A stretch of DNA of 64,000 nucleotides, from NCBI RefSeq assembly GCF_009498275.1, contig NZ_CP045643.1:8618001-8682000 (forward strand), in the 5' to 3' direction. The notes below the pieces were generated by a model. The model had not been told where the DNA came from, searched no databases, and was given only the letters and a program-made list of their open reading frames with translations. The translations under genes were made by a program, and so were the position numbers. The stretch's first letter is position 1; every line of letters starts with the position of its first letter. Of the stretch, positions 22,333 through 30,116 are shown piece after piece. The stretch is from Streptomyces fagopyri. GTDB lineage: Bacteria; Actinomycetota; Actinomycetes; Streptomycetales; Streptomycetaceae.

Positions 22333-22734
22333 CTACAGGGAGTGACTCGGTACGCCGCCGACGACCGGCCGGCGCCGGACCCTGAGGAACAGCGCGACTC
22401 CAGCGGCGAGGGCGAAGAGGCCGGCGGCCAGCAGGATCCACGGGTCGAGCAGCCCCTCGGTACAACTCTGCCCACCGGCTGAGGAGGTGCAGTACGTACC
22501 GGGACCGTTTCGATCGAGGTAGGCGAGAAGGAGCAGCGGCAGGCCCGCACTTGATACCAGCCCCGGCAGGCACCGAAGTGCCCCGCGTCGCGTCGCCAGC
22601 ACCACGGTGCCGATCAGAGGGATCGGCAGGATGAAGATCCCGATCGACAGGACGGTCAACAGGGCGAGCAGGTAGGCGGCCCCGGTCAGGAGCCATCCGG
22701 TGAAGTACAGCCAGTCTCGTCTGCCGCTGGTCAT
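22333..22734 (-). CDS. hypothetical four-helix membrane protein
   Basis: 133 aa, family not recognised. Hydrophobic segments: WLLTGAAYLLALLTVLSIG, IFILPIPLIGTVVLA, LPGLVSSAGLPLLLLAYL and PWILLAAGLFALAAGVALFL, so four membrane spans with a short basic C-terminus (RVRRRPVVGG). Two Cys (YCTSS..QSCTEG) lie in the predicted outer loop before the last span and could form a disulfide. ATG 22734 has GGGAG 6 nt upstream. It is followed by the HIT gene in the same direction about 200 nt on. No function is proposed. Confidence 0.65.
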   Translation of the reverse strand: MTSGRRDWLYFTGWLLTGAAYLLALLTVLSIGIFILPIPLIGTVVLATRRGALRCLPGLVSSAGLPLLLLAYLDRNGPGTYCTSSAGGQSCTEGLLDPWILLAAGLFALAAGVALFLRVRRRPVVGGVPSHSL

Positions 22735-23043
22735 TCCGACTCCCTCTGATTGAAGGCGACTACGGGGGATCCAGCGCCGTAAGACGGTGGTTGGGGCATC
22801 CTTCGACCGCGTCTTGAGTGTGCTCCTGTCGGCACGAGAACGCTGATCGCAGCGGCGGCGAACTGTCGTGGGTACCCTCGTCCGGCTCGGCGCCGCCGAG
22901 ACCGTTGCCCTGCGCCGGGTGTCAACGTCCGTGCGTCGCCCGCTCGTTCCCGTCCGGACCGGGCGCCCGGGAACCGACCGCGGCCTGCCCGGATTCCGCT
23001 GTGCCCGCGGCCAGAAGGCGGAGTCCCCGCTTCGACCGGCTGC

Positions 23044-23083
23044 CGGGCCGGCCGGCCCGCTCATGAGAGACGCGGCCGGCCCG
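23044..23083 (-). terminator. terminator after the SDR gene
   Basis: CGGGCCGGCC (23044-23053) pairs perfectly with GGCCGGCCCG (23074-23083) across a 20-nt loop, 9 nt past the SDR stop. Further upstream to the membrane-protein start (22735-23043) I see no gene. Confidence 0.6.
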
Positions 23084-23092
23084 CCACACGGC

Positions 23093-24052
23093 TCAGCCGA
23101 GTACCCGTACCGTCTCGTCGAACAGCCGACGGGCCGGCGCGGGGTCGATCGCGTACGGTGCTACCCCGCTCCTGCCCGGCGCGGGGTCGGGCTGGACCGG
23201 CGCGACGGCGACGTCCTCGAAGTACCGGCCGGTGATGTCCTTGACCAGCGGGGAGGCGGCGAGCAGTACCGAGGTGGCCGCACCCTGCTCCGGCGTTTTC
23301 CAGCCCGGTGGCACGTCGAGAGTGGTGCCCGTGGAGTCCTTGGCGCCGACGAACGTCAACTGGTCGTCGTCGAGGTGGCGTTGCAGGTTGGTCATGATGC
23401 CCCCCGGGTGCAGTGAGTTGACCGTGATTCCGTCGCGGGCCCACCGTTCGGCCAGGGCCACCGTGAACAGTACGACGGCGGTCTTCGACTGCGCGTAGGC
23501 CGTCCAGGGCTCGTACGGCCGCCGTTCGAAGTGGATGTCGCCGAAGTCCACGGGGGCCATCAGGTGGGCGGAGGAGGCGACTTGGACGACACGGCTCGAC
23601 TCCGCGGACGCCAGGGCTCCGTGCAGGCCCAGCGTCAGGGCCGCGTGCCCCAGATGGTTCGTGGCGAACTGGCTCTCCCAGCCCTCCGGGGTCCGGACCA
23701 GGTCGGGCAGGGCCATGATCCCGGCGTTGTTCACCAGGATGTGGAGCGGTCCCGTCCACGCGGAGGTGAAGTCCGCGATGCTGTCGCGGTCCGCGAGGTC
23801 GAGCCGGGCGACCCGCACGGCGTCCGCACGGCTCACCGCGCGGATCTCGTCGGCGGCCCGTCGCGCGGCTCCCGGGTCGCGCACGGCCAGCGTGACGTCC
23901 GCACCCGCCTCGGCGAGGGCACGGGCGGTCACCAGGCCGATCCCTGACGCGCCGCCGGTGACCACGGCACGGCGGCCGGTGAGATCGACTCCGGCGATCA
24001 CGTCGTCGGCCGTCGACAGAGCGGTGAAGGGGAGGGAAAGCCGGCTGGTCAT
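23093..24052 (-). CDS. SDR oxidoreductase (retinol-dehydrogenase / WWOX-like)
   Basis: Long-form SDR of 319 aa. Dinucleotide motif VVTGGASGIGLVTA; NNAGIMALP; the catalytic Ser is in VQVASSAHL and the Tyr/Lys in TAYAQSKTA, with the extended gap (about 24 residues) typical of light-dependent protochlorophyllide reductase-like and retinol-dehydrogenase-like members. LHPGGIMTNL follows. ATG 24052 has GAGAGGA about 8 nt upstream. It is transcribed divergently from a TetR gene, with two related operators on the shared control region, so it is very probably the target of that repressor. Substrate unknown. Confidence 0.92.
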   Translation of the reverse strand: MTSRLSLPFTALSTADDVIAGVDLTGRRAVVTGGASGIGLVTARALAEAGADVTLAVRDPGAARRAADEIRAVSRADAVRVARLDLADRDSIADFTSAWTGPLHILVNNAGIMALPDLVRTPEGWESQFATNHLGHAALTLGLHGALASAESSRVVQVASSAHLMAPVDFGDIHFERRPYEPWTAYAQSKTAVVLFTVALAERWARDGITVNSLHPGGIMTNLQRHLDDDQLTFVGAKDSTGTTLDVPPGWKTPEQGAATSVLLAASPLVKDITGRYFEDVAVAPVQPDPAPGRSGVAPYAIDPAPARRLFDETVRVLG

Positions 24053-24173
24053 GGTGGGTTCCTCTCGGGCGGTGCGGTGACGAGGCAATCTCCGTGTCCG
24101 TCCGCGCGCCAGGACGGAGGCAGAGACGGTGACGGTGAAGGAGGTAGGGGGTAAGGGGTGTCAGAGGGTCTCG

Positions 24174-24194
24174 AAACATCCAACTGGATGGTTT
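24174..24194. promoter_or_regulatory. TetR operator 1 (SDR start-point side)
   Basis: Perfect dyad CATCCA-AC-TGGATG (24177-24190) with flanking AAA/TTT pairing. It lies immediately downstream of the SDR -10 box, over the predicted start point. It shares the half-site ATGGTTT/AAACCAT with operator 2. Confidence 0.7.
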
Positions 24195-24195
24195 A

Positions 24196-24224
24196 TTCCT
24201 ACACCGCCCACCCGGGACCGTCAA
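24196..24224 (-). promoter_or_regulatory. promoter of the SDR gene
   Basis: On the minus strand TTGACG (24219-24224) and TAGGAA (24196-24201) are 17 nt apart, close to the vegetative consensus. Operator 2 overlaps the -35 box and operator 1 abuts the -10 box. Confidence 0.65.
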
Positions 24225-24240
24225 ACCATCTGGTTGTTTT
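24222..24240. promoter_or_regulatory. TetR operator 2 (tetR promoter side)
   Basis: Dyad AACCA-TC-TGGTT (24224-24235) within the longer AAACCATCTGGTTGTTT. It covers the SDR -35 box and runs into the tetR -10 box, so one bound dimer could repress both directions. Confidence 0.65.
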
Positions 24241-24252
24241 AGGATGGCGGGC
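24240..24252 (+). promoter_or_regulatory. -10 box for a leaderless tetR transcript
   Basis: TAGGAT (24240-24245) stands 7 nt before ATG 24253, the spacing expected when transcription starts at the A of the start codon. There is no Shine-Dalgarno sequence, which supports a leaderless message and picks ATG 24253 over ATG 24244. Confidence 0.55.
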
Positions 24253-24840
24253 ATGAGTTACGACTCCTCCGCCACCCGCGCGCGGTTGCTGACCGCGGCG
24301 TACGACGAGTTCGTCCGCGTCGGGTTCGCGGGGGCGCGGGTCGACCGCATCGCAACCGCCGCCTCGGCGAACAAGCAGGCGATCTATGCCTACTTCGGTT
24401 CGAAGGAAGCCCTGTTCGACGCGGTTCTGGCCGACCGGCTCCGCGTTCTGGCCGACGTGGTGCCGTTCACACCGGACGACCTGGCCGCGTACAGCGGCGC
24501 GCTGTTCGACGCGCTGACGGCCGACCCGGGACTGCAACGCCTCACCCAGTGGAAGATGCTGGAACGTCCCGAGGCCTCGGACCAGGAGCGAGAGGCGCAC
24601 CTGTCCAAGGCCGCGGCCGTCGCCGAGCGCTACGGCGTCGGCGTTCCGGTCGCGATGGACGCGATGATGATCGCGCTTGCGGCGGCCCAGAGCTGGAACA
24701 TGACCGCCTCCGTGATCCGTGACCCCTTGGCGGGCGATCCGGGGAAGCGGATCGCGGGCCACCGCGCCGCCATCGTCGCGGCCGTCGCCGCGGCCACCAC
24801 CGCTCTGCTCGAGGGGCCGGGCGCCGACGGGCGGGAGTGA
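24253..24840 (+). CDS. TetR-family transcriptional repressor of the adjacent SDR
   Basis: 195 aa. The N-terminal TetR DNA-binding domain is clear: RARLLTAAYDEFVRVGFAGARVDRIA, then ANKQAIYAYFGSKEALFDAVL (recognition helix about residues 40-46). The C-terminal ligand domain has no recognisable signature. Start ATG 24253 is chosen from the leaderless promoter geometry. It is divergent from the SDR gene with two dyads in the 200-nt gap, giving a standard autoregulated repressor/enzyme pair. It ends in a convergent arrangement with the PP2C phosphatase gene. Confidence 0.9.
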   Translation: MSYDSSATRARLLTAAYDEFVRVGFAGARVDRIATAASANKQAIYAYFGSKEALFDAVLADRLRVLADVVPFTPDDLAAYSGALFDALTADPGLQRLTQWKMLERPEASDQEREAHLSKAAAVAERYGVGVPVAMDAMMIALAAAQSWNMTASVIRDPLAGDPGKRIAGHRAAIVAAVAAATTALLEGPGADGRE

Positions 24841-24978
24841 CCAGGATCGGGGACCGATCGATCTGATGCCGATGCTGAGCGGTCAGGGGCAGGGGCGCGG
24901 CGGGGGCGGGGTGGCGCGGACGGTCGGCGCCTGGTGCGGAGGTGCCCGCCGCCCGTCGGTCCCGGCCGGTCGGCCGGA

Positions 24979-26325
24979 TCACACCTCAGCCCGGGCCTCC
25001 AGGGTGGCCATGCCTTGGCCCCGGCCGTCGGCCTGCCGGTGAATGCTGCCGTTGCCCAGGCGCTGGACGGTGACCATGGCGGCGTCGTCGTTCAGGCCCA
25101 TGTTCCCGCCCACATGAGCGGTCAGACCATCGAGAATGTACGGGAGGAGCTCATCCCGCTCCCTGCCCGGCCAGCCGGCGATCCGGGCCTCCAGGTCGAA
25201 GAAGGTGCCTTTCGGGTCACGGGCTTCGATGACACCGTCGGTGTAGAGGAGCAGCAGCGCATCCTCGGCCAGTGGCAGCACGGTGGTGGCGTACCCCTGG
25301 GTGCCGGTGCTGTTCAGCCCGAGGGGCGGTGCGGGCCGCAGGGCCGGAACGGACCGGACCGTGTCTCCGTCGACGAGGAAGGGGGGAGGGTGGCCGCAGT
25401 TGATCATCCGCACGCATGAACCGTCCGCGGGTATCTCCAGCAGGAGCGCGGTGATGAACCGCTCCGCGACATCGGGGTCGGTGGCGGCCACTTCCTCGAA
25501 GTGGGCCTGCACGGCTTCTTCGAGGAGGGCCATGAGCGTGACCAGAGACGTTGTCCGGCGGGCTGAACTGCGGAATGCCCCGAGAAGCGCGGCCGCGTCG
25601 TCCACCGCCGCCAGTCCCTTTCCCTTGACGTCCCCGATGAGGAAGCGGACGGCGCCGTCGGTGCGGGCGACGGCGTACAGGTCACCCCCTACGAGGGCCT
25701 GGGGGTGGGAGGCGCGGTACTCCGCCCGGATGCGCAGCGAACCGATGGACGGTGGCATCGGACGTATCAGGACGCGTTGGACGGCCTCGGCGACGGCCCG
25801 TACTCCCAGCAGTTCCCGCATGGACCGTTCCCGCAGGGTGCGAAAGGTGATGACGCACAGCGAGACGAGGGCGATCGCCACGAGGTGAACGACGAACGTG
25901 GAGGTACCGAAGAGCCCGTCGTGTCCGTCGAGCACGACGCATGCCGCACAGGAGAGACCGGCGATCGCCGCGGTGACTCGCGCTCCGGCGAGTGCGGCCG
26001 TCGCCGCGGGAACCGTGGCCATGAGTGAGCCGAGGTGTTCCGATGTGGGCAGCATGAAGCCGAAGCCCAGAATCGCGGCGATCATGGCGATCGCGAAAAG
26101 GAACGGTCCGTAGCGGCTGGCGGTCACGGCATGCCCCGCGGCCCTGATGCGGGCCGATCGCGCCGTGCGGGGAGGTGCCCCGCGGCGCGTCGTACGGGTG
26201 AGGCGCGGGAACCAGGTGGTTCGGGCTGGAGGTCGCGGGGTCTGGTCGAAGCGGGTGATCCCGGTGCGGCTCCGACCGTGCTCAGAGCGGCCCTCGCGGA
26301 CTCTGCGTACGACGATGCCCAGCAT
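24979..26325 (-). CDS. membrane-anchored SpoIIE-type PP2C phosphatase
   Basis: 448 aa Ser/Thr phosphatase of the partner-switching type. About 75 basic residues precede a membrane domain with four hydrophobic segments (FAIAMIAAILGFGFMLP, LMATVPAATAALAGA, AAIAGLSCAACVVL, FVVHLVAIALVSLCVI). The PP2C domain follows with metal-binding Asp in ALVGGDLYAV, LIGDVKGKGLAAVDDA, LLLYTDGVIEA and NDDAAMV. SpoIIE-like enzymes dephosphorylate STAS anti-anti-sigma proteins and reverse RsbW-type kinases. ATG 26325 has only a weak Shine-Dalgarno sequence (GTGAAG); a later GTG before TASRYGPF is possible. Nothing adjacent shows its partner. Confidence 0.9.
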   Translation of the reverse strand: MLGIVVRRVREGRSEHGRSRTGITRFDQTPRPPARTTWFPRLTRTTRRGAPPRTARSARIRAAGHAVTASRYGPFLFAIAMIAAILGFGFMLPTSEHLGSLMATVPAATAALAGARVTAAIAGLSCAACVVLDGHDGLFGTSTFVVHLVAIALVSLCVITFRTLRERSMRELLGVRAVAEAVQRVLIRPMPPSIGSLRIRAEYRASHPQALVGGDLYAVARTDGAVRFLIGDVKGKGLAAVDDAAALLGAFRSSARRTTSLVTLMALLEEAVQAHFEEVAATDPDVAERFITALLLEIPADGSCVRMINCGHPPPFLVDGDTVRSVPALRPAPPLGLNSTGTQGYATTVLPLAEDALLLLYTDGVIEARDPKGTFFDLEARIAGWPGRERDELLPYILDGLTAHVGGNMGLNDDAAMVTVQRLGNGSIHRQADGRGQGMATLEARAEV

Positions 26326-26918
26326 GCTTCACCATCATTGTCTCCGCTGTGTCGAGCCTTGGGGCGACCGTCGTGCGCGGAGAGAACCGTGTGCGCACAG
26401 GCGTACGTCCAGGTGACCGGAAGGGTGGCAGCGCCTTCTCCGTGCTGCTCGACTTGGGCTGTGGCGTCCGTCCCGCACGCTCACTCGGGAGACGGCAGGT
26501 GGGCCGCTTCCGGTGTGGGGCGAACGCCCTTGCGGGGCCGCCGTACGTCATCGCCGCCGGGTGGGCTTGCGCTCCCCGGACCGGGCCACCGGACAGCCGG
26601 CGGCTCGGCATGCCCTGGCGTGCGGAGCCTCATTCCGGCCAAGGGTAGAGCCGAAGGGTGGACTTGCGCAACAAAAGTCAGTATTTGTCTGCTGTATACA
26701 TTTTGCGCGATCTCGCCTGGTGTGAAGCAATTCGGGGCGTTGGCCTGGCCGAGTCGGGCGATGCTGCCGGCGCCGCCGCTTGCACCGGTGGGTGGGCCGC
26801 GCGAAACGGCTCGTGGACCGGGGGTGCCCGCCGCGCATCCTGCTGCGCCCATGGGCTTTGCCGACGGTGGTCTATTATAGATGTCAATCAGCATGTAAGA
26901 GGAAGGGTGGGTGCTCGC
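26326..26918. other. intergenic region with an A+T-rich island
   Basis: 593 nt between the phosphatase start and the TetR gene. No open frame here looks like a protein. Positions 26655-26710 are strikingly A+T-rich for this genome and hold two copies of TTGCGC (26664-26669, 26703-26708) and a TGTATACA palindrome (26693-26700). It could be a promoter with binding sites or a relic of inserted DNA. Confidence 0.4.
26877..26902. promoter_or_regulatory. operator-like site in front of the TetR gene
   Basis: TAGATG-TCA at 26878-26886, AT at 26893-26894 and TAAGAGG at 26896-26902 align without gaps to the operators at 28691 and 32774 (14 of 22 core positions match, most in the outer arms). A TATTAT box at 26873-26878 overlaps its left end. 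This suggests weak autoregulation by the same TetR protein. Confidence 0.4.
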
Positions 26919-27488
26919 ATGAGCCGTGTATCCAAGGTTCAGGCCGAGGAGAACCGGGCCAGTGTCGTCGCTGCGGCCGCTCAGCTCTTCCGTGAGCGGG
27001 GTGTGCAGGGCGTCAGTGTCGCGGATCTGATGAAGGCCGTCGGTCTGACGCACGGCGGGTTCTACAAGCAGTTCGCTTCGAAGGACGCGCTGGTGACCGA
27101 GGCCGCCGAGCGGGCGTTCATCGACAGGGACGCCTATCTCGCGGGCCTGGACGAGGGGCATCCCGACCGGGTTGGCGCGCGTAAGGCCATGGTGGAGGAG
27201 TACCTGTCGCCCGAGCACCGCGATGATCCGGGCACGGGGTGTCCTTCGGCCGGCTTCGCCGGTGACCTGGCGCAGGCCGCGTTCGAGGGGAACGTCTCCT
27301 CGCAGCAGGCCTACGCGGAGGGTGTGCAGCGGTTCGCGGACTGGATGACCGAGGGCGAGGACGACGGGCTGGTCGCGACGTGCACCCTGGTCGGGGCGAT
27401 CCTGCTGGCCCGGGCCACGTCGTCCACCGAGATGTCGGACGAGATCCTGCGGGCGGTCCGCGACTCCATCGGCGAGTCCCTGACGTAG
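26919..27488 (+). CDS. TetR-family repressor, candidate regulator of the NmrA-like genes
   Basis: 189 aa. The DNA-binding domain reads NRASVVAAAAQLFRERGVQG, then ADLMKAVGLTHGGFYKQFASKDAL, with LTHGGFYKQF as recognition helix. The C-terminal domain (PGTGCPSAGFAGDLA..) has a Cys-containing loop common in this TetR subgroup, whose members often control oxidoreductase genes and sense electrophiles. ATG 26919 follows AGGAAGG (spacing about 11). The same operator pattern occurs upstream of two reductase genes 1.8 and 5.9 kb downstream, so this is the best candidate for their repressor. Confidence 0.9.
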   Translation: MSRVSKVQAEENRASVVAAAAQLFRERGVQGVSVADLMKAVGLTHGGFYKQFASKDALVTEAAERAFIDRDAYLAGLDEGHPDRVGARKAMVEEYLSPEHRDDPGTGCPSAGFAGDLAQAAFEGNVSSQQAYAEGVQRFADWMTEGEDDGLVATCTLVGAILLARATSSTEMSDEILRAVRDSIGESLT

Positions 27489-27789
27489 GGCTTGTCCTAC
27501 GGACCACGCCGAGGTCGGCGCGAGGACGCGCGTACTCGTCTCGGGATCACCGTGGGTGTGGGTACCAGGGCTGGATCGCGGCCAGGGGGGCGGTGGGTGG
27601 TGACGTCGGGTCGGTTCGACCGCGGGGGCCCGTCCATGGGATCAGGGTGCACGTCGGCCGGGCCCTCGGCTCTCCGCTCAGTGGCCGTGTCGTGCACGAG
27701 GCTGCCGGGTGGCGGAACGCGGTCAGCCGCGTAAGCGGACGAGACAATCCCGGCGACGTCGGCGGCCGTCCCCGGGATACTCGTCGCCC

Positions 27790-28535
27790 ATGGATGAGGT
27801 CGAAGTCGTCGTCGCCCATTCCGAGCGCGCGACCCTGCGCGTCGGCGACGTGTTCCTGAAGGTGGACGTCGATCAGGCGCGTATCGACGTCGAGGTCGAG
27901 GCGATGGCCCTGGCGCCGGTTCCTACCCCGGAGGTCCTGTGGCGCAGGCCGCCCGTGCTCGCGATCGCCGCGCTCCCGGGGGCGACGCTCGGGCGGCTCG
28001 GCGGGCCGTCGACGGGGTCGCCGGCGGCGTGGGCCGCGGCGGGCGCCGCCATCCGGAAGCTGCACGACGCGCCGCTGCCGGAACGGGTCGGCGGGGCGGG
28101 GCGGAGCATCGTCGCGCTGGCGGCGGAACTCGACGACGAGTGCGAGTCGCTCGTGACGAACGGCGTCCTGCCCGCCGGGCTGGTCGCCCGCAACCGCCAG
28201 GTCGCCGAGGCGGCGCTCCGGCCGTGGACCCCGGTGTTCACGCACGGCGACCTGCAGATCGCGCACGTCTTTGTCGACGGTGGCGAGGTCACCGGCATCA
28301 TCGACTGGTCCGAGGCGGGCCAGGGTGACGCCCTGTACGACCTCGCCACCTTCACGCTCGGACACGAGGAGCGCCTCGACGAGTCCTCGCCGGTTATGGC
28401 ACCGAGGTCGACCTCGACGTGATCCGCGCGTGGTGGTCGGTGCGAAGCCTGCTGGTGGTTCGCTGGCTGACCGAGCACGGCTTCGACCCGTTCGCGCCGG
28501 GCTGTGAGGTCGACGTGCTGAGGTCCCGGATGTGA
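27790..28535 (+). pseudogene. aminoglycoside-phosphotransferase-like gene broken by a frameshift
   Basis: The N-terminal 200 residues are a good APH/choline-kinase-type protein: GDVFLKVDVDQARIDVEVEA, GAAIRKLHDAPLPE, the catalytic FTHGDLQIAHVFVDGG and the metal-binding IIDWSEAGQGD. After GHEERLD (about 28380) the frame runs off target and stops at 28422. One frame over, from 28383, the sequence continues as VLAGYGTEVDLDVIRAWW and on to LTEHGFDPFAPGCEVDVL, the expected C-terminus, ending at TGA 28533-28535. A single missing base near 28380-28383 explains this: a real mutation or a sequencing error. GATACT lies 8 nt before ATG 27790 (possible leaderless start). The gap 27489-27789 holds no gene. 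Confidence 0.75.
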
Positions 28536-28681
28536 CGTGGGCGAGCCCGACTGCTCCGCATGCGTTCTGACGTACGGCGTTGATGCCTGGGGCGGTCCGG
28601 TGGCCGGCCGCGCTCGGCGTGGATCGGTGGACGGCTCCGCATGACGGTGACGGCGATGACGTGACCGGGGGTGAGGGCCGT

Positions 28682-28712
28682 TTGCCGTTCTTAGATGACA
28701 GTAGTAATCTAA
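28682..28712 (+). promoter_or_regulatory. promoter/operator module A, upstream of the first NmrA-like gene
   Basis: TTGCCG (28682-28687) and TAATCT (28705-28710) are 17 nt apart. Overlaid is a 22-bp dyad at 28691-28712: TTAGAT-N10-ATCTAA with inner AC/GT pairs. Its core differs at one position from module B at 32774-32795 when read on the opposite strand. A TetR dimer here would block RNA polymerase directly. Confidence 0.8.
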
Positions 28713-28830
28713 GAGGAGCCGCCTCGTCCGCCGGGGGTCACGCCGTGGCCGTTCGGGCCGGCGACGTGGAAGTGGGGCGCGGTCGAACCGCCCCCGCTGG
28801 TGGCATCAACCACACAGTGAGGAACCAAGC

Positions 28831-29718
28831 ATGACCACGATCCTGATCACGACGGCTGCCGGTGAGACCGGTCGGCCGATGGTGGACCACCTGCTCAAGG
28901 AGGGATTTCACGTACGGGCGATGGTCCGCACGGACGACGAGCGGGCGCAGCGGCTGCGGGACAAGGGTGCCGAGGTCGTCTTCGGTGACCTGCTCAACTT
29001 CCGTGACGTCCGTACGGCCCTGAAGGGTGTGAGGCGCGCGTACTTCAACTACCCCGTCGGCGAGGGGCTGGTGGAAGCCGCTGTGATGTTCGCGCAGGCC
29101 GCCCGGGAGCAGAACCTCGAGTACGTGGTGAACATGTCGCACATCCAGTCGCGTCCCGACGCGCGCAGCAAGGCGACGCAGAACCACTGGCTCGCCGAGC
29201 AGGTCTTCGACTGGTCCGGAGTGCCCACCACACACCTGCGGATCACGTTCTTCACCCAGTGGCTGCTCTACATCTCCGGACTGATCCGCTACGGCCGTTA
29301 CGTCATGCCCTTCGACGCGGAAAGCCGCTTCGCCCCGATCACCGGCCACGACATCGCCCTGACGGCCGCGAAGCTGTTCGCCGAGCCCGCGGAGCACATC
29401 GGTCGGGCGCTGACCCTCACGGGTCCGGTCGAGTACAGCCACGAGGAACTCGCGGCCGAGGTCGGCCGGGTCCTGGGCCGCGACCTCCCGTTCGAACGGG
29501 TCACGGTGGCGACGTTCCTGGAACTGATCGGCATCCCGGACGACATCGCCAAGCTCAAGCACTTCGAGGCGGTCACCATCGACCAGCAGGAAGGCCGCCT
29601 GGCCGGCGTCACCGACACCGCCCGCCGCATCACCGGACAGTCCCTCCAGACGGTCGAGGACTTCATCGACGAGCACCGCTCGCTGTTCGAACTTCCCTAC
29701 GTCACCAGGGCCGCATGA
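28831..29718 (+). CDS. NmrA-like NAD(P)-binding reductase 1
   Basis: 295 aa atypical SDR of the NmrA/QOR2 group. ILITTAAGETGRPMVDHLL gives the Rossmann glycine motif in altered form (TAAGETG instead of TGATG). There is no YxxxK triad, as usual in this group. ARSKATQNHWLAEQV, then GVPTTHLRITFFTQWLL and FAPITGHDIA are hallmark segments. Members are NAD(P)H-dependent quinone or azo reductases or redox-sensing regulators. GAGGAA stands 7 nt before ATG 28831. Controlled by module A, followed by a long hairpin, so it is its own transcription unit. Paralogous with the gene at 31782. Confidence 0.88.
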   Translation: MTTILITTAAGETGRPMVDHLLKEGFHVRAMVRTDDERAQRLRDKGAEVVFGDLLNFRDVRTALKGVRRAYFNYPVGEGLVEAAVMFAQAAREQNLEYVVNMSHIQSRPDARSKATQNHWLAEQVFDWSGVPTTHLRITFFTQWLLYISGLIRYGRYVMPFDAESRFAPITGHDIALTAAKLFAEPAEHIGRALTLTGPVEYSHEELAAEVGRVLGRDLPFERVTVATFLELIGIPDDIAKLKHFEAVTIDQQEGRLAGVTDTARRITGQSLQTVEDFIDEHRSLFELPYVTRAA

Positions 29719-29730
29719 CGGATGTGTCCC

Positions 29731-29782
29731 GCGCGGGGACGAACGGGCGCCCCTCCACAACGGCGCCTGTTCGTCCCCGCGC
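29731..29782 (+). terminator. 21-bp stem terminator after NmrA-like gene 1
   Basis: GCGCGGGGACGAAC (29731-29744) pairs with GTTCGTCCCCGCGC (29769-29782), and GGGCGCC pairs inward with GGCGCCT through one G-U, giving 21 bp around a 10-nt loop. It begins 12 nt after the stop codon. Confidence 0.8.
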
Positions 29783-30014
29783 GCGTGACCGGCCCCTCGG
29801 CGGGCGCGTAGGCCCGTCGTGTGGCGACACGGCCGGCCGGTCCGTACGCCGGTCGGCCGCGCCGGTTCTTCCCGTCGCACCTTCGCGGATCACGTCCGCT
29901 GATGTACGTGTCGTCCGCGCCCGGGAGTGACCCACCCGATCCGCAAGCGGCCGCGGCCCGCAGACGCCGGTCCGCAGACGTCGGTCCGCCGCATCTCACG
30001 GGCCGCCGACCGAC

Positions 30015-30060
30015 CGCGGATCACCAGCACCGTGGATCACCAGCACCGCGGATCACAGCG
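30015..30060. repeat. 16-bp tandem repeat, about 2.9 copies
   Basis: Unit CGCGGATCACCAGCAC at 30015, 30031 (one change) and 30047 (truncated). It lies in the convergent gap 29783-30116 between NmrA-like gene 1 and the PLP decarboxylase; apart from this the gap holds nothing I can support. Confidence 0.75.
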
Positions 30061-30116
30061 GCGGCAGATCATCCCGGCCGGCGAGCAGACGGCCGGTCGT
30101 ACGGCGGGTGTGCTCG

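Noticed and set aside
26282..26611. 109-aa minus-strand frame overlapping the phosphatase start
   Set aside because: No start signal or motif; composition like a shadow frame.
30015..30060. 16-bp tandem repeats as a CRISPR
   Set aside because: No unique spacers, units are contiguous, no cas genes.
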